59,640 nucleotides of DNA from the NCBI GenBank assembly GCA_019359075.1, contig JAHHIB010000055.1, positions 1 to 59,640 of the forward strand, read 5' to 3'. Below the pieces are notes generated by a model, which saw nothing but the letters and a program-made list of their open reading frames with translations, was not told the DNA's origin and made no database searches. Below, in pieces: positions 26,064-34,381 of the stretch (the stretch's first letter is position 1; each line of letters begins with the position of its first letter). Made by a program: the position numbers and the translations under genes. This stretch comes from Kalymmatonema hyalinum WJT4-NPBG1 (GTDB taxonomy: Bacteria; Cyanobacteriota; Cyanobacteriia; Cyanobacteriales; Nostocaceae).

Positions 26064-27329
26064 TCATGTCAGAAAACCTCGTGGTTGCAGGTCGAACACG
26101 ACGAGGCAACTGTTGTGCAAAACGCAATGGTAATTTGAATTGAGATAATTTCTTAGCTTAGAGTAATAATCAAGCCACCAGAATGCTGGCCATCCGATGA
26201 CCATGAAGCTTGCTCCCCCTTGACGCATTCGCTCAAGTTCCCGAATGGCGGTTTGGTCATCAGGTGGGGCTCCCCAGTACTGTCCCTCATGTTCGAGAAA
26301 GGGAAGGGCATCGAATTGGGGCAAAATCTCGGAACCCCAGTGATTGTCATCCACCAAAATAAAAGACTTCCCTGTTGGAATGACAGCTAAAATGTCCTGA
26401 ATAGCAATCTGCAGTCTTTCTGACCAACTCAAATTGATTTCGGGTATAAGCTGAGACGTAAACTCACTGCGGCGCATGCTGATATGTAACAGCCGCTCTG
26501 CCAGCCATTGACGATACGACGCATCCTCTGCACGCGGCGACTGTAGCAAATAAGCGATCGCATCAGTACGTTCTGCCATCACAGCCACCGGACCTGTTCC
26601 CCCAAGGGTAAAGTTAACCTGGGAATCCTGTTCAACGTGATACCGGACTTGGGCCAGTTCTTTAGCAATAAAGAAGAGATCGAATTGCGCTGCTATGCGT
26701 AAGTATAAGTTCAAGTCTAGCATATACTTAGAGTGCGGTGCGTCGATTGCCCCAACCGCTGCAAGTGCTGAAGCGCGAAACAGGATTCCTGAAGAAAGCA
26801 AAATCCATTTCCGCCCATCTACAATTTGATGGATGAACTCTAAGCCGTCGATTAGCCCTTCTGGTAAGTTGTCTGAAAGTTCTCTGCCTGTTATACGCAC
26901 TGAAACACCATTAGTGTCTATAATTCCAGCTTGGCCAACTGAGAAACCAGCATTTGGATGGTTGTCCAATGCTAAGACAGATTCGCGGATGAAGTTCGGC
27001 AGCAGTATGTCGTCGTCTGATAAGATGCTCAGATAGGGGCTAGAATTTACCTCAACAGTCCGCTGCCAATTGCGAAATATTCCGATATTCGTTTCGTTAC
27101 GGATATAAGTGATTCGCGAATCCGCGAATGAGCGTACAACTGCCTCTGTATCATCAGTAGAAGCATTATCCAACACAACAACTTGGAAATCTGAATAGTC
27201 CTGTGCCAGTACGCTCTGAAGGCTAGTTTTTAGTAACTCCGAGCGATTGTAGGTCGGGATGGCGATGGTAACTTTGGTTTTAGGTGTCATATCGTTTGTG
27301 TTCACACCCTCTTTGGTAATAACGCTCAC
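26064..27329 (-). CDS. GT2 glycosyltransferase with shared C-terminal domain (1)
   Basis: A GT-A fold family 2 glycosyltransferase. The nucleotide-binding start is VTIAIPTYNRSE, the metal motif is ILSDDDILLP (about 105-114), and further strands fit the family to about residue 240. The last ~105 residues form a distinct domain (from FILVDDNHWG to CLVVFDLQP), with GQYWGAPPDD and WPAFWWLDYY as its strongest motifs. The same domain ends the next two genes. The start is GTG 27329 or ATG 27290; the ATG gives a start nearer the catalytic fold. The gene is six bases downstream of the previous one, so they share a transcript. Product inferred to be a surface glycan. Confidence 0.85.
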   Translation of the reverse strand: MSVITKEGVNTNDMTPKTKVTIAIPTYNRSELLKTSLQSVLAQDYSDFQVVVLDNASTDDTEAVVRSFADSRITYIRNETNIGIFRNWQRTVEVNSSPYLSILSDDDILLPNFIRESVLALDNHPNAGFSVGQAGIIDTNGVSVRITGRELSDNLPEGLIDGLEFIHQIVDGRKWILLSSGILFRASALAAVGAIDAPHSKYMLDLNLYLRIAAQFDLFFIAKELAQVRYHVEQDSQVNFTLGGTGPVAVMAERTDAIAYLLQSPRAEDASYRQWLAERLLHISMRRSEFTSQLIPEINLSWSERLQIAIQDILAVIPTGKSFILVDDNHWGSEILPQFDALPFLEHEGQYWGAPPDDQTAIRELERMRQGGASFMVIGWPAFWWLDYYSKLRNYLNSNYHCVLHNSCLVVFDLQPRGFLT

Positions 27330-27335
27330 ACAGTA

Positions 27336-28466
27336 TCAAGCTGCTAACCGCAAATCAAAGACAACTAAGCGCTCATTGTCTAAAACACAGCGAAATTTGT
27401 TACGCAGATAGCGAGCAAATTCAGCATAGTAGTCAAACCACCAGAAAGCTGGCCATCCAAACACAATGAAACTTACACCTGCACGGTGCAGGCGCTCGAA
27501 CTCCTTAATGGCAATGGCATCATCTGGTGGTGCTCCCCAATACATACCATCTTTTTCTAGCAAGGGGATTGATTGGCAATTATCCAGGAGCTGACCAGAG
27601 CCCCATTCGTTCATATCAACTAAAATATACTCTTGCCCTGGTGGAATTAAAGGAGTTAGTTCCTGCTCTAACGCGCCCAGACGTTGGAGATATTCATACT
27701 CAGAACCCTTCCAGCGTTCAAAAGCATCTTCAACTTGAATGCCGTGCTTATGCAAAGACTCGCATAAGGCAGTTATATGATGGTGATATTGGCTAAGTTG
27801 CCAACTATAAGTACGCTTACTAGTGCCATTATGACCATGAATACGATACAGGGATTGGTACTCAGCAATGCGCTTGATTCTGCCGAAGAAGGGAGACAGA
27901 AACGTTAAGTACGCATCAGCATTGATGCAGTAGTAAATGTCCGGCAGGGGGAAAATTTTCTCTAAATAGCTGCGCGACCAGGCATTGCCGCTCGTGGGTG
28001 AGAAGACATGGCTGTCAATCGTACCATGGAGATGCACATTGCGCAAATCTCCTTCTGGCAGAGGTTGATCGGGAATAAACTTTTCCAATGGCTTACCATC
28101 AGCATCTATAGCGTATAAAGGCCAGTGTACCTGCACTATATTCGGATCGCGCAGCAGTTCAACAGCTCTTGCGATCGCACTGGGCAGCAAAACATCATCT
28201 GCATCCAAAAAACAGATAACCTCACCACGGCTCTTGGCAAAACCGGCGTTGAATGCGGAACCCTGTCCGCCATTCTCCTTCAGTAAAGGAATAATCTGTT
28301 TCCCATAATTGGCAATGATTTGCTGTGAACCGTCTGTTGAACCATCATCAACCACAATGACTTCTATTGGCTGATAATTTTGATTCAGAGCACTGTCAAT
28401 TGCCTCCGGCAGAAAACGTCCATAGTTGTAGTTGGTGATAATAATACTGGCTAGAGGCTTGTTCAT
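27336..28466 (-). CDS. GT2 glycosyltransferase with shared C-terminal domain (2)
   Basis: A 376-residue family 2 glycosyltransferase: ASIIITNYNYGRFLPEAIDS opens the fold, VIVVDDGSTDGS binds the nucleotide sugar, and CFLDADDVLLPS holds the DxD metal motif. A catalytic-like GTSKRTY segment follows. Residues about 270-376 form the same C-terminal module as its neighbours (ILVDMNEWG, GMYWGAPPDD, GWPAFWWFDYY, LVVFDLR). It overlaps the start of the next gene downstream by none, but begins four bases inside the end of the upstream gene (ATGA-type overlap), so the pair is coupled. Confidence 0.85.
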   Translation of the reverse strand: MNKPLASIIITNYNYGRFLPEAIDSALNQNYQPIEVIVVDDGSTDGSQQIIANYGKQIIPLLKENGGQGSAFNAGFAKSRGEVICFLDADDVLLPSAIARAVELLRDPNIVQVHWPLYAIDADGKPLEKFIPDQPLPEGDLRNVHLHGTIDSHVFSPTSGNAWSRSYLEKIFPLPDIYYCINADAYLTFLSPFFGRIKRIAEYQSLYRIHGHNGTSKRTYSWQLSQYHHHITALCESLHKHGIQVEDAFERWKGSEYEYLQRLGALEQELTPLIPPGQEYILVDMNEWGSGQLLDNCQSIPLLEKDGMYWGAPPDDAIAIKEFERLHRAGVSFIVFGWPAFWWFDYYAEFARYLRNKFRCVLDNERLVVFDLRLAA

Positions 28467-29635
28467 GAGCGTAGGTCAAATGCAATCAGATGGTCGTTTT
28501 GCAATAGACAGGGAAACTTTTGACGCAAATAGTTATGAAATCCGGCGTAGTATTCCAGCCACCAAAACGTGTGCCAAAGGAAAACAATCGCGCTTGCACC
28601 AGTTTGACGCAGGCGATCGAATTCTCGAATAGCCATGTTGTCATCTGTTGGGGCTCCCCAATACTGTCCGTTATGTTCAGTAAAGGGTATAGTCCGAAAG
28701 CCCTCGATGATTTTGTTACCTTTTAGGCGATCCTCATCGACTAAGATGAAAGATTCCGGCGGTGATATCAGAGATTTGAGTTTCTCTCTTACCTCATACA
28801 GGTGACCGATGTGATTGCGTTCTGTAGCAAAACTTAGGTCTCCGTACAGCGAAACCAGATTCCACTTTTTTTGAATACGATCAAGACTCTTAGCGGATTG
28901 TTCAAGATCCCATCTCATGAAGAAATAGTCGAGCTCATCTGGATGGGGAGGATAAGGGTGCCAGAAATGAACAACAGACTTTGGCTCAAAGACAACCGGA
29001 ACTTTGGCATTATATAAAGCCAAACTAGAATCGAGATGATCTAGAAAGATAACCTCTTCATCAAAAGGAGCGACTCGGTCAAAAACGCTTCGGCGGTAGA
29101 GCCGACAGTGAGCCTCTCCAGCTAACTCTAGCATCCGGCGATGGTTTCCTTTATCGAGTTGCCCATCGCCCGTGGCTGGAAGGAGTTCCCATTTGACGCC
29201 GTCGGCTGTTTGCACTGACCGAACCTGACCCTGATTTGGGTCCCAGTGAATGGTTGTCGCTCCCAAAGGACCCTCAATAATACGGGGCACGGCTACATCA
29301 GCGGGTTGTTCTTTGCAGGCGGTGATGAGATTGGACAACCAACCTTCCTCAACAAGAACATCATTCTCGATAAAGCACAAAAAGTCATCTTTAGCTTCCT
29401 GAATCACCAAGTTTCTTAACTGGTTGGCCTGCAAATAATGATCTTTATGAATGACTTTGACATTACTCCGACCTCTTAATACTTGCTCAATTTGCTGCCA
29501 ATACACTTTAGGAGTATTGCAATCTACTACAATCAGGTTGAACGGAATGCGGGTGTACTGAAAAATTCGCTGCAAAGATTCAGCCGCTAGGCAGAACTGT
29601 TCGCGAGGAAAGAACCCAATAGTTACTGTTGACAC
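28463..29635 (-). CDS. GT2-like glycosyltransferase with shared C-terminal domain (3)
   Basis: A 390-residue relative of family 2 enzymes. The LIVVDCNTPK start, the QANQLRNLVIQEA segment and the CFIENDVLVEEGW motif fit GT-A enzymes that use a single acidic pair (END) in place of a classic DxD. Residues about 286-390 repeat the C-terminal module (FILVDEDRLKG, GQYWGAPTDD, WHTFWWLEYY, LIAFDLRS). Here the WPAFWW motif has changed to WHTFWW. It overlaps the downstream GT2 gene by four bases. Acceptor and donor unknown. Confidence 0.8.
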   Translation of the reverse strand: MSTVTIGFFPREQFCLAAESLQRIFQYTRIPFNLIVVDCNTPKVYWQQIEQVLRGRSNVKVIHKDHYLQANQLRNLVIQEAKDDFLCFIENDVLVEEGWLSNLITACKEQPADVAVPRIIEGPLGATTIHWDPNQGQVRSVQTADGVKWELLPATGDGQLDKGNHRRMLELAGEAHCRLYRRSVFDRVAPFDEEVIFLDHLDSSLALYNAKVPVVFEPKSVVHFWHPYPPHPDELDYFFMRWDLEQSAKSLDRIQKKWNLVSLYGDLSFATERNHIGHLYEVREKLKSLISPPESFILVDEDRLKGNKIIEGFRTIPFTEHNGQYWGAPTDDNMAIREFDRLRQTGASAIVFLWHTFWWLEYYAGFHNYLRQKFPCLLQNDHLIAFDLRS

Positions 29636-29661
29636 AATGATAGCTCCTAACTCAATGATGG

Positions 29662-30801
29662 TTAACTCATTGCCGCTTCTAGCAGAGATGAAAGAACTTT
29701 ATTTGAATCAAAATATTCCTCTGCTAACCTCCGTGCTGCATGCCGATGTTGTTCATAGTCAGTGTTGATGGCTTCTATAGCGTTCACTGCCTCCGATAGG
29801 TCATGGAAGGTCAAAATTCCTTCTCCTATCGGTAGCCAATCGCCCAAACCGGTGTCTTGGATCAGAATAGGTTTGCCGGAAGCCAAGTAACATACGCTGC
29901 GATCGCTAAACCAGCCGCCCTTTGTAGCAACATAACCGTGTTTTGCGACTCCAAACTCAGCGCGGGATTCTTGAACGAATGTCTGGTAAGACTCTGGTGT
30001 AAAAGACGCAATCCATCCGGGCATCACCTGCCAGCCGTTCTGGGATAGCTCATCGGGAAAGCCGCCGCTCAGTGCAATCCGAAACGGTTGTTTTGTGAGT
30101 TGCGGTATATCAATAAACTTTAGGAACTCTTTATCCTTGTTGCCGTAGGTGACTCCTTCGTAAATCACCTCCCGATAACTGTGCCACTGCATGATAGAAC
30201 TGAAGTGGGTGGCACCGTCGTCCTCAGTCGCTGGCCAGTAAGGCAATGCTACTGGAGGTAATGTCAAGAGCCAATCCCTACCCGTTGTAGGGATGAGACA
30301 GTCTTCGGCACCAATGCGCTGCCCGATTGTGAACAGGCGATCGCAATGTTCAACGGTGTTCGCTAATTCCGAATCACCACTGGCAATATTAATCTGAGTG
30401 AAACCCGGATCTGCATCAATATAAATGCGGCGCTGCGGCCACTTATATTCCTCTCTCCACAGAGAAATTGGTGAGCCACGGACAATCATCAAATCAGCTT
30501 TATAACATATTTCTTTAAAATTGTCAATATCCATCCCAACGGAACGCTCGCCAGCTCGATAAATCCATTGATTTTCAAAGCCAAGCCCTTCCAGGCAGTT
30601 TCTCACATAATTGGTGGGATATTCCAAATCCGTCGTGAGTTGCTCAGTTTCCCAGTTGTAAACCCACGACTCTGGTCCACATTCTTCCAAATAGAAAACA
30701 TTATGCCCAAGTGTACGCAAACCCAAAAGGTACTGTAGGTCAGACCAGGCATTGCCTCCTATGGGAAAACGACCGATAGCACTAGCAAAAATGATGATCA
30801 T
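29662..30801 (-). CDS. GT-B-like glycosyltransferase paralogue (1)
   Basis: A 379-residue protein, one of three tandem paralogues. Shared N-terminal features are an IFASAIGRFPIGGNAWSD-type start and a YLLGLRTLGHNVFYLEE segment. The C-terminal half has AEFGVAKHGYVATKGGWFSD, then SVCYLASGKPILIQDTG and the GEGILTF turn, which resemble the donor-binding half of GT4/CgeB-like enzymes. The N-terminal half has no match I can name. It overlaps the next upstream gene by four bases. It probably transfers a sugar during glycan assembly, but no reaction can be assigned. Confidence 0.75.
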   Translation of the reverse strand: MIIIFASAIGRFPIGGNAWSDLQYLLGLRTLGHNVFYLEECGPESWVYNWETEQLTTDLEYPTNYVRNCLEGLGFENQWIYRAGERSVGMDIDNFKEICYKADLMIVRGSPISLWREEYKWPQRRIYIDADPGFTQINIASGDSELANTVEHCDRLFTIGQRIGAEDCLIPTTGRDWLLTLPPVALPYWPATEDDGATHFSSIMQWHSYREVIYEGVTYGNKDKEFLKFIDIPQLTKQPFRIALSGGFPDELSQNGWQVMPGWIASFTPESYQTFVQESRAEFGVAKHGYVATKGGWFSDRSVCYLASGKPILIQDTGLGDWLPIGEGILTFHDLSEAVNAIEAINTDYEQHRHAARRLAEEYFDSNKVLSSLLEAAMS

Positions 30802-32000
30802 CTTACCTCGACTCTCCTTGACTCGTCTCGAGCATTAATTGCTGCTTGCAGTAGTCGAGGCAACACGACTTTGTAACTGAAGGTTTGCTCGGCTATTTCC
30901 CGTGCTGCAAGGCTTTGCCCCGGATAATCTGCGTTGACGCGCTCTATGCAATCTATCGCTTCGTCCAAGGATGAAAACGCTAGCACGCCGTGACCCGTTG
31001 GTAACCAATCGCTAAATCCGGTATCTTGTAAGATAACCGGGCGACCAGCAGCGAGATAGCAAACGGTGCGATCGCTAAACCAACCGCTACGAGTTTTGAC
31101 ATAAGCTTGTTTGGCAACGCTAAATTCTCCCCGCGAGCCAGTAATGTAGGTGATGTAAGTTGATACGTTAGCGCTAAGAACCCTAGCATCTCGAACTAAC
31201 CAGCCTGCTGTCTGTAGAGACTTGGTAATCTCTGCTATTTCTGTGTCCTTGCCCGAGAGGGCGAGTTCAAGTTTTTGTACACAGTACTTTGGGAGTTCCA
31301 GCAGGCGCATGAATTCCTCATCCTTCTGTCCATAGTGTTCGCCCTGGTAGATAATGCCACCATAGGCAGTCCAATTGGCAACGGTTGTCAATGGTATATC
31401 TACCCATTTTTTCCCACAATCTTCTGGAGCGAGTACAGGGCTTTGCCAGATCTCTGGCACAACAGGCGGTACAGTGGGGAGCCACTCTATACCATCACTC
31501 GGAATCCTGCAATCGGGTTTTCCGATATTCACACCATAACTAAAGTAGGCGTGATAGTCGTTGCGACCCTCAGCGGCGAATGTCCCAGTTTGAGTAAAGA
31601 ATGGGTCCATATCGATTAATATCCGGCGCTTGCACAGAAGGAATTCAGGCAACCAGCAAACTCCACCGATATTCAATAGCAGATCCGCCGTCTTGAGCAT
31701 CCGCTTTAGCTCTTGCCAATTCGCACCGTAGACGGTTCCCGTGTCCCGATTCACATAGCACACAGTGGCATTGACGCCATAGGTGTTTATAAGTGTTTCC
31801 ACTGCATCAATACCAACGCGGGGGTCATCACTGTAACTGCGGTTTATCGGGTTATAGCAGGACCCAGACCAGCCGCTTTCCTCCAAGTATAGGACTTCAT
31901 GCCCCAGAAGATGTAATCCTAACACATAGTGGAAGTAGGCAAAAAGATTACCAGCCAATGGATGACGGATCATATATCCGCAAACAACAATGCGTGCCAT
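30798..32000 (-). CDS. GT-B-like glycosyltransferase paralogue (2)
   Basis: A 400-residue tandem paralogue: YFHYVLGLHLLGHEVLYLEES at the start, RRILIDMDPFFTQTG in the middle, and GEFSVAKQAYVKTRSGWFSD plus TVCYLAAGRPVILQDTG at the donor half. Compared with paralogue 1, the first half is diverged and carries extra Cys residues. It starts two bases after the end of the upstream paralogue (32003) and overlaps the downstream one by four bases, so the three form one translational block. Confidence 0.75.
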   Translation of the reverse strand: MARIVVCGYMIRHPLAGNLFAYFHYVLGLHLLGHEVLYLEESGWSGSCYNPINRSYSDDPRVGIDAVETLINTYGVNATVCYVNRDTGTVYGANWQELKRMLKTADLLLNIGGVCWLPEFLLCKRRILIDMDPFFTQTGTFAAEGRNDYHAYFSYGVNIGKPDCRIPSDGIEWLPTVPPVVPEIWQSPVLAPEDCGKKWVDIPLTTVANWTAYGGIIYQGEHYGQKDEEFMRLLELPKYCVQKLELALSGKDTEIAEITKSLQTAGWLVRDARVLSANVSTYITYITGSRGEFSVAKQAYVKTRSGWFSDRTVCYLAAGRPVILQDTGFSDWLPTGHGVLAFSSLDEAIDCIERVNADYPGQSLAAREIAEQTFSYKVVLPRLLQAAINARDESRRVEVR

Positions 32001-32002
32001 AT

Positions 32003-33184
32003 TTATAACCCCGCTCGCTCCATAAGACTACCAATCACCTTCTCGGCAGCAAAGTACTCTGAAGCAATTTCGCGGGCTGCAAGGCAATTGCCTTCGTAGT
32101 CGCTTTCGATCGCGTCGAGTGCTGCTAGAATATCTTCCATAGTGTTGAAGGCAAAAAGTCCTTTACCTGTTGGCAGAAATTTGCTGAATCCTGTTTCCTG
32201 AGTAATCACAGGACGACCAGCTGCTAAATAGCAGGCAGAGCGATCGCTAAACCAGCCACTCAAGAGGCGCGTGTATTGATCCTTTGCCACCGTGAATTCC
32301 CCGCGCGATCGCTGGATATAACTGCGGTAGCGATTCATATCTTGGGAGAGTTCCATCGAGTCTACCTGGCTCCAACCATGTTTGTGCAGCACAGAGCGCA
32401 CATTCTCGCTTACGCCAGCCGCCGCAATCTCAAATGACACTGGACGCTGGTGCGGGAGTTCGATAAATTTTTCAAACTCACGTGCCTTTCGCCAGTAGTA
32501 GATTTCACCCTCATAGGTAATGTCTTTACCCCCCTTGTTGTCCCAGGTGGTAATCGTGTTGTAAGCGATACCTGGTGTATTATTTGAAGCGTCCCACAAC
32601 TCTGTCACAATCGGTTGACGAGTCGGTAACCACTGGAAGCGAGCGATCGGCACTCCACAGTCGGATGCACCCAAATTTTCCCCAAAGCTAAAGTGTGTAT
32701 CATGGGCAACCAGGTCATCAATCATGGTTTTGTCCCCGTGAGCCACCCGAACCTGAGACGCAACTGGATCGGACTCAACATAAATGCGGCGACGACAAGC
32801 CAAATGCTCTTCGCGGATTTCCTGAGCGCCGGTGACATTCAAGAATGCATCTGCTTCGCGATATAACTTCAGGATTTGGGCTTCGGTCATGCCATAACAC
32901 TCACCCCCAGGATAATGACCGCGAAACGCCCAACGCTCTGTGAAGCCAAACGCCTCTAAAATTGGCGCGACTCGCTTAATGTTCTCGCTAGCGTCCCCAG
33001 AAAGGTCGTTGATTTGAGGGTTGTAAACCCAGCGTCCCGAATCTTCGATGTAGTAGGGGTCATAGCCGAGGCGACGCAGCCCTAGCAGGTAGTGGAGGAA
33101 CTGATAAGTCACCCCTGCTAGGGGATACCAGAACAGAATCCCGAAGACAATAATTTTTCCCTTACTAGGGCGTTCACTTCTCAT
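32003..33184 (-). CDS. GT-B-like glycosyltransferase paralogue (3)
   Basis: A ~393-residue paralogue: IIVFGILFWYPLAGVTYQFL start, RRIYVESDPVASQVR in the middle, GEFTVAKDQYTRLLSGWFSD and SACYLAAGRPVITQETG at the donor half. The ATG at 33184 is chosen because GAGGG lies about seven bases upstream; a longer frame reaches 33214. It overlaps the 3' end of the acyltransferase gene by 11 bases. Order in the operon suggests the three paralogues act in sequence on one glycan. Confidence 0.75.
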   Translation of the reverse strand: MRSERPSKGKIIVFGILFWYPLAGVTYQFLHYLLGLRRLGYDPYYIEDSGRWVYNPQINDLSGDASENIKRVAPILEAFGFTERWAFRGHYPGGECYGMTEAQILKLYREADAFLNVTGAQEIREEHLACRRRIYVESDPVASQVRVAHGDKTMIDDLVAHDTHFSFGENLGASDCGVPIARFQWLPTRQPIVTELWDASNNTPGIAYNTITTWDNKGGKDITYEGEIYYWRKAREFEKFIELPHQRPVSFEIAAAGVSENVRSVLHKHGWSQVDSMELSQDMNRYRSYIQRSRGEFTVAKDQYTRLLSGWFSDRSACYLAAGRPVITQETGFSKFLPTGKGLFAFNTMEDILAALDAIESDYEGNCLAAREIASEYFAAEKVIGSLMERAGL

Positions 33185-33785
33185 GATCAATCCCTCTAGT
33201 AATGCCTCCTGCATCTAACTGCCGCACCACACGGGCAGGATTGCCAGCTACAACGGTGTACGGAGGAACATCCTGAGTGACGACAGACCGAGCACCGACG
33301 ATCGCCCCTTCACCGATTGTCACCCCTGGTAAAATACAGGCATCAAACCCAATCCAAACGTTATCCTGAATCCAAATTGGTTGCGCTGGGACATCGGCGC
33401 TAGGGGAGCGAGCAGCTGTGTCCGCTGCTCGTTCTAAAGCTTGTCGTCGCTCGATTAAGCCGAATGGTAAACGGTAGGTATCCATTAGGACGACTTGCCA
33501 GGAGATCAAGGTATAATTGCCAATCTTCAGTTCGGCATCGCAGACGATCCGCGCACCGTGAATCAAGGCATATTCCCCCACCTCTACCCTACCGTGTACA
33601 CCAAGGTCGAACATAGTGTCTTTATATACGGCACTTCCTCGACCCAATCGTAGTCCTACGGGCGCTTGGCTGCGGCAAAGCTCAAAGCTGAGACTCGTTT
33701 CGATGTAAGTGTCATCTGCCAGAACAACGTTGTCGGGAATCGTGCCCGGATACCAGTCCCACGGCAGTGTGCGTGCAGAACCCAT
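33174..33785 (-). CDS. Left-handed beta-helix (hexapeptide) acyltransferase (1)
   Basis: A 203-residue O-acyltransferase-like protein with hexapeptide turns (IQDNVWIGFDACILPGVTIGEGAI). The family transfers an acetyl group from acetyl-CoA to a sugar hydroxyl. A helical insert (LIERRQALERAADTAARS) in the middle carries extra residues. The C-terminal VVAGNPARVVRQL is the usual close. It is followed directly by glycosyltransferase genes and preceded by a second acyltransferase two bases upstream, so it probably decorates the same glycan. Confidence 0.85.
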   Translation of the reverse strand: MGSARTLPWDWYPGTIPDNVVLADDTYIETSLSFELCRSQAPVGLRLGRGSAVYKDTMFDLGVHGRVEVGEYALIHGARIVCDAELKIGNYTLISWQVVLMDTYRLPFGLIERRQALERAADTAARSPSADVPAQPIWIQDNVWIGFDACILPGVTIGEGAIVGARSVVTQDVPPYTVVAGNPARVVRQLDAGGITRGIDHEK

Positions 33786-33787
33786 GT

Positions 33788-34381
33788 TTACCCCACCTCC
33801 CCGATCACTTGGGCTGGATTTCCAATCACTCTGGAATATGGCGGGACATTCCGCGTTACCAATGCCCCTGCCTCAATCCAAGCTCCGGCACCGATGCGAA
33901 CTCCTTTAAGGATTGTGACATTGGGACCAACCCAAACATTATCCTCGATTGTCACTGGCTGTCGCATGACAGGAGGGCGCGGTCGTCCTTTGCCCAGAGG
34001 AGAGCAGGCAATGGCATCTGCAATCCGTTCCGCAGGTGCAATAGGATGAAAGTCAGTGTCAGCGATCGTGGTATTCCATCCCAAAACCACATAATTGCCG
34101 ATGCAAATTTCTTGTTCGCAAAGCAGAATGACACTGGTCAAATAACAATAGTCTCCAATCTCAACCCTGGCAGCTTCTCCCAGGGCAAAGTGGACATAAT
34201 CCATTGTGCAGTTTGCGCCAACGACCAGCGCGGGGTTGATGCGGCTGCGAAAGCGAGCAAAACAGCGCTGATCATAGTTGATGACAGTATTAAGCCCAAC
34301 CTGGACATTGAAAGGAAGAGCTAGACTTATTTCGCGAGTGGATGGTACGCTTTCTAAATCATTCACAGTTGCTCTCCTCAT
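33788..34381 (-). CDS. Left-handed beta-helix (hexapeptide) acyltransferase (2)
   Basis: A 197-residue paralogue of the previous gene. Hexapeptide repeats run through ICIGNYVVLGWNT and IEDNVWVGPNVTILKGVRIG, ending SRVIGNPAQVIGE. In both, a His after the middle insert (DTDFHPI here) may be the catalytic base. The start ATG overlaps the stop of the upstream ABC transporter gene (TAATG arrangement), so it is translationally coupled to the exporter. Confidence 0.85.
   Translation of the reverse strand: MRRATVNDLESVPSTREISLALPFNVQVGLNTVINYDQRCFARFRSRINPALVVGANCTMDYVHFALGEAARVEIGDYCYLTSVILLCEQEICIGNYVVLGWNTTIADTDFHPIAPAERIADAIACSPLGKGRPRPPVMRQPVTIEDNVWVGPNVTILKGVRIGAGAWIEAGALVTRNVPPYSRVIGNPAQVIGEVG

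Noticed and set aside
33767-34324. 185-codon plus-strand frame
   Set aside because: Antisense to the second hexapeptide acyltransferase; composition not protein-like.
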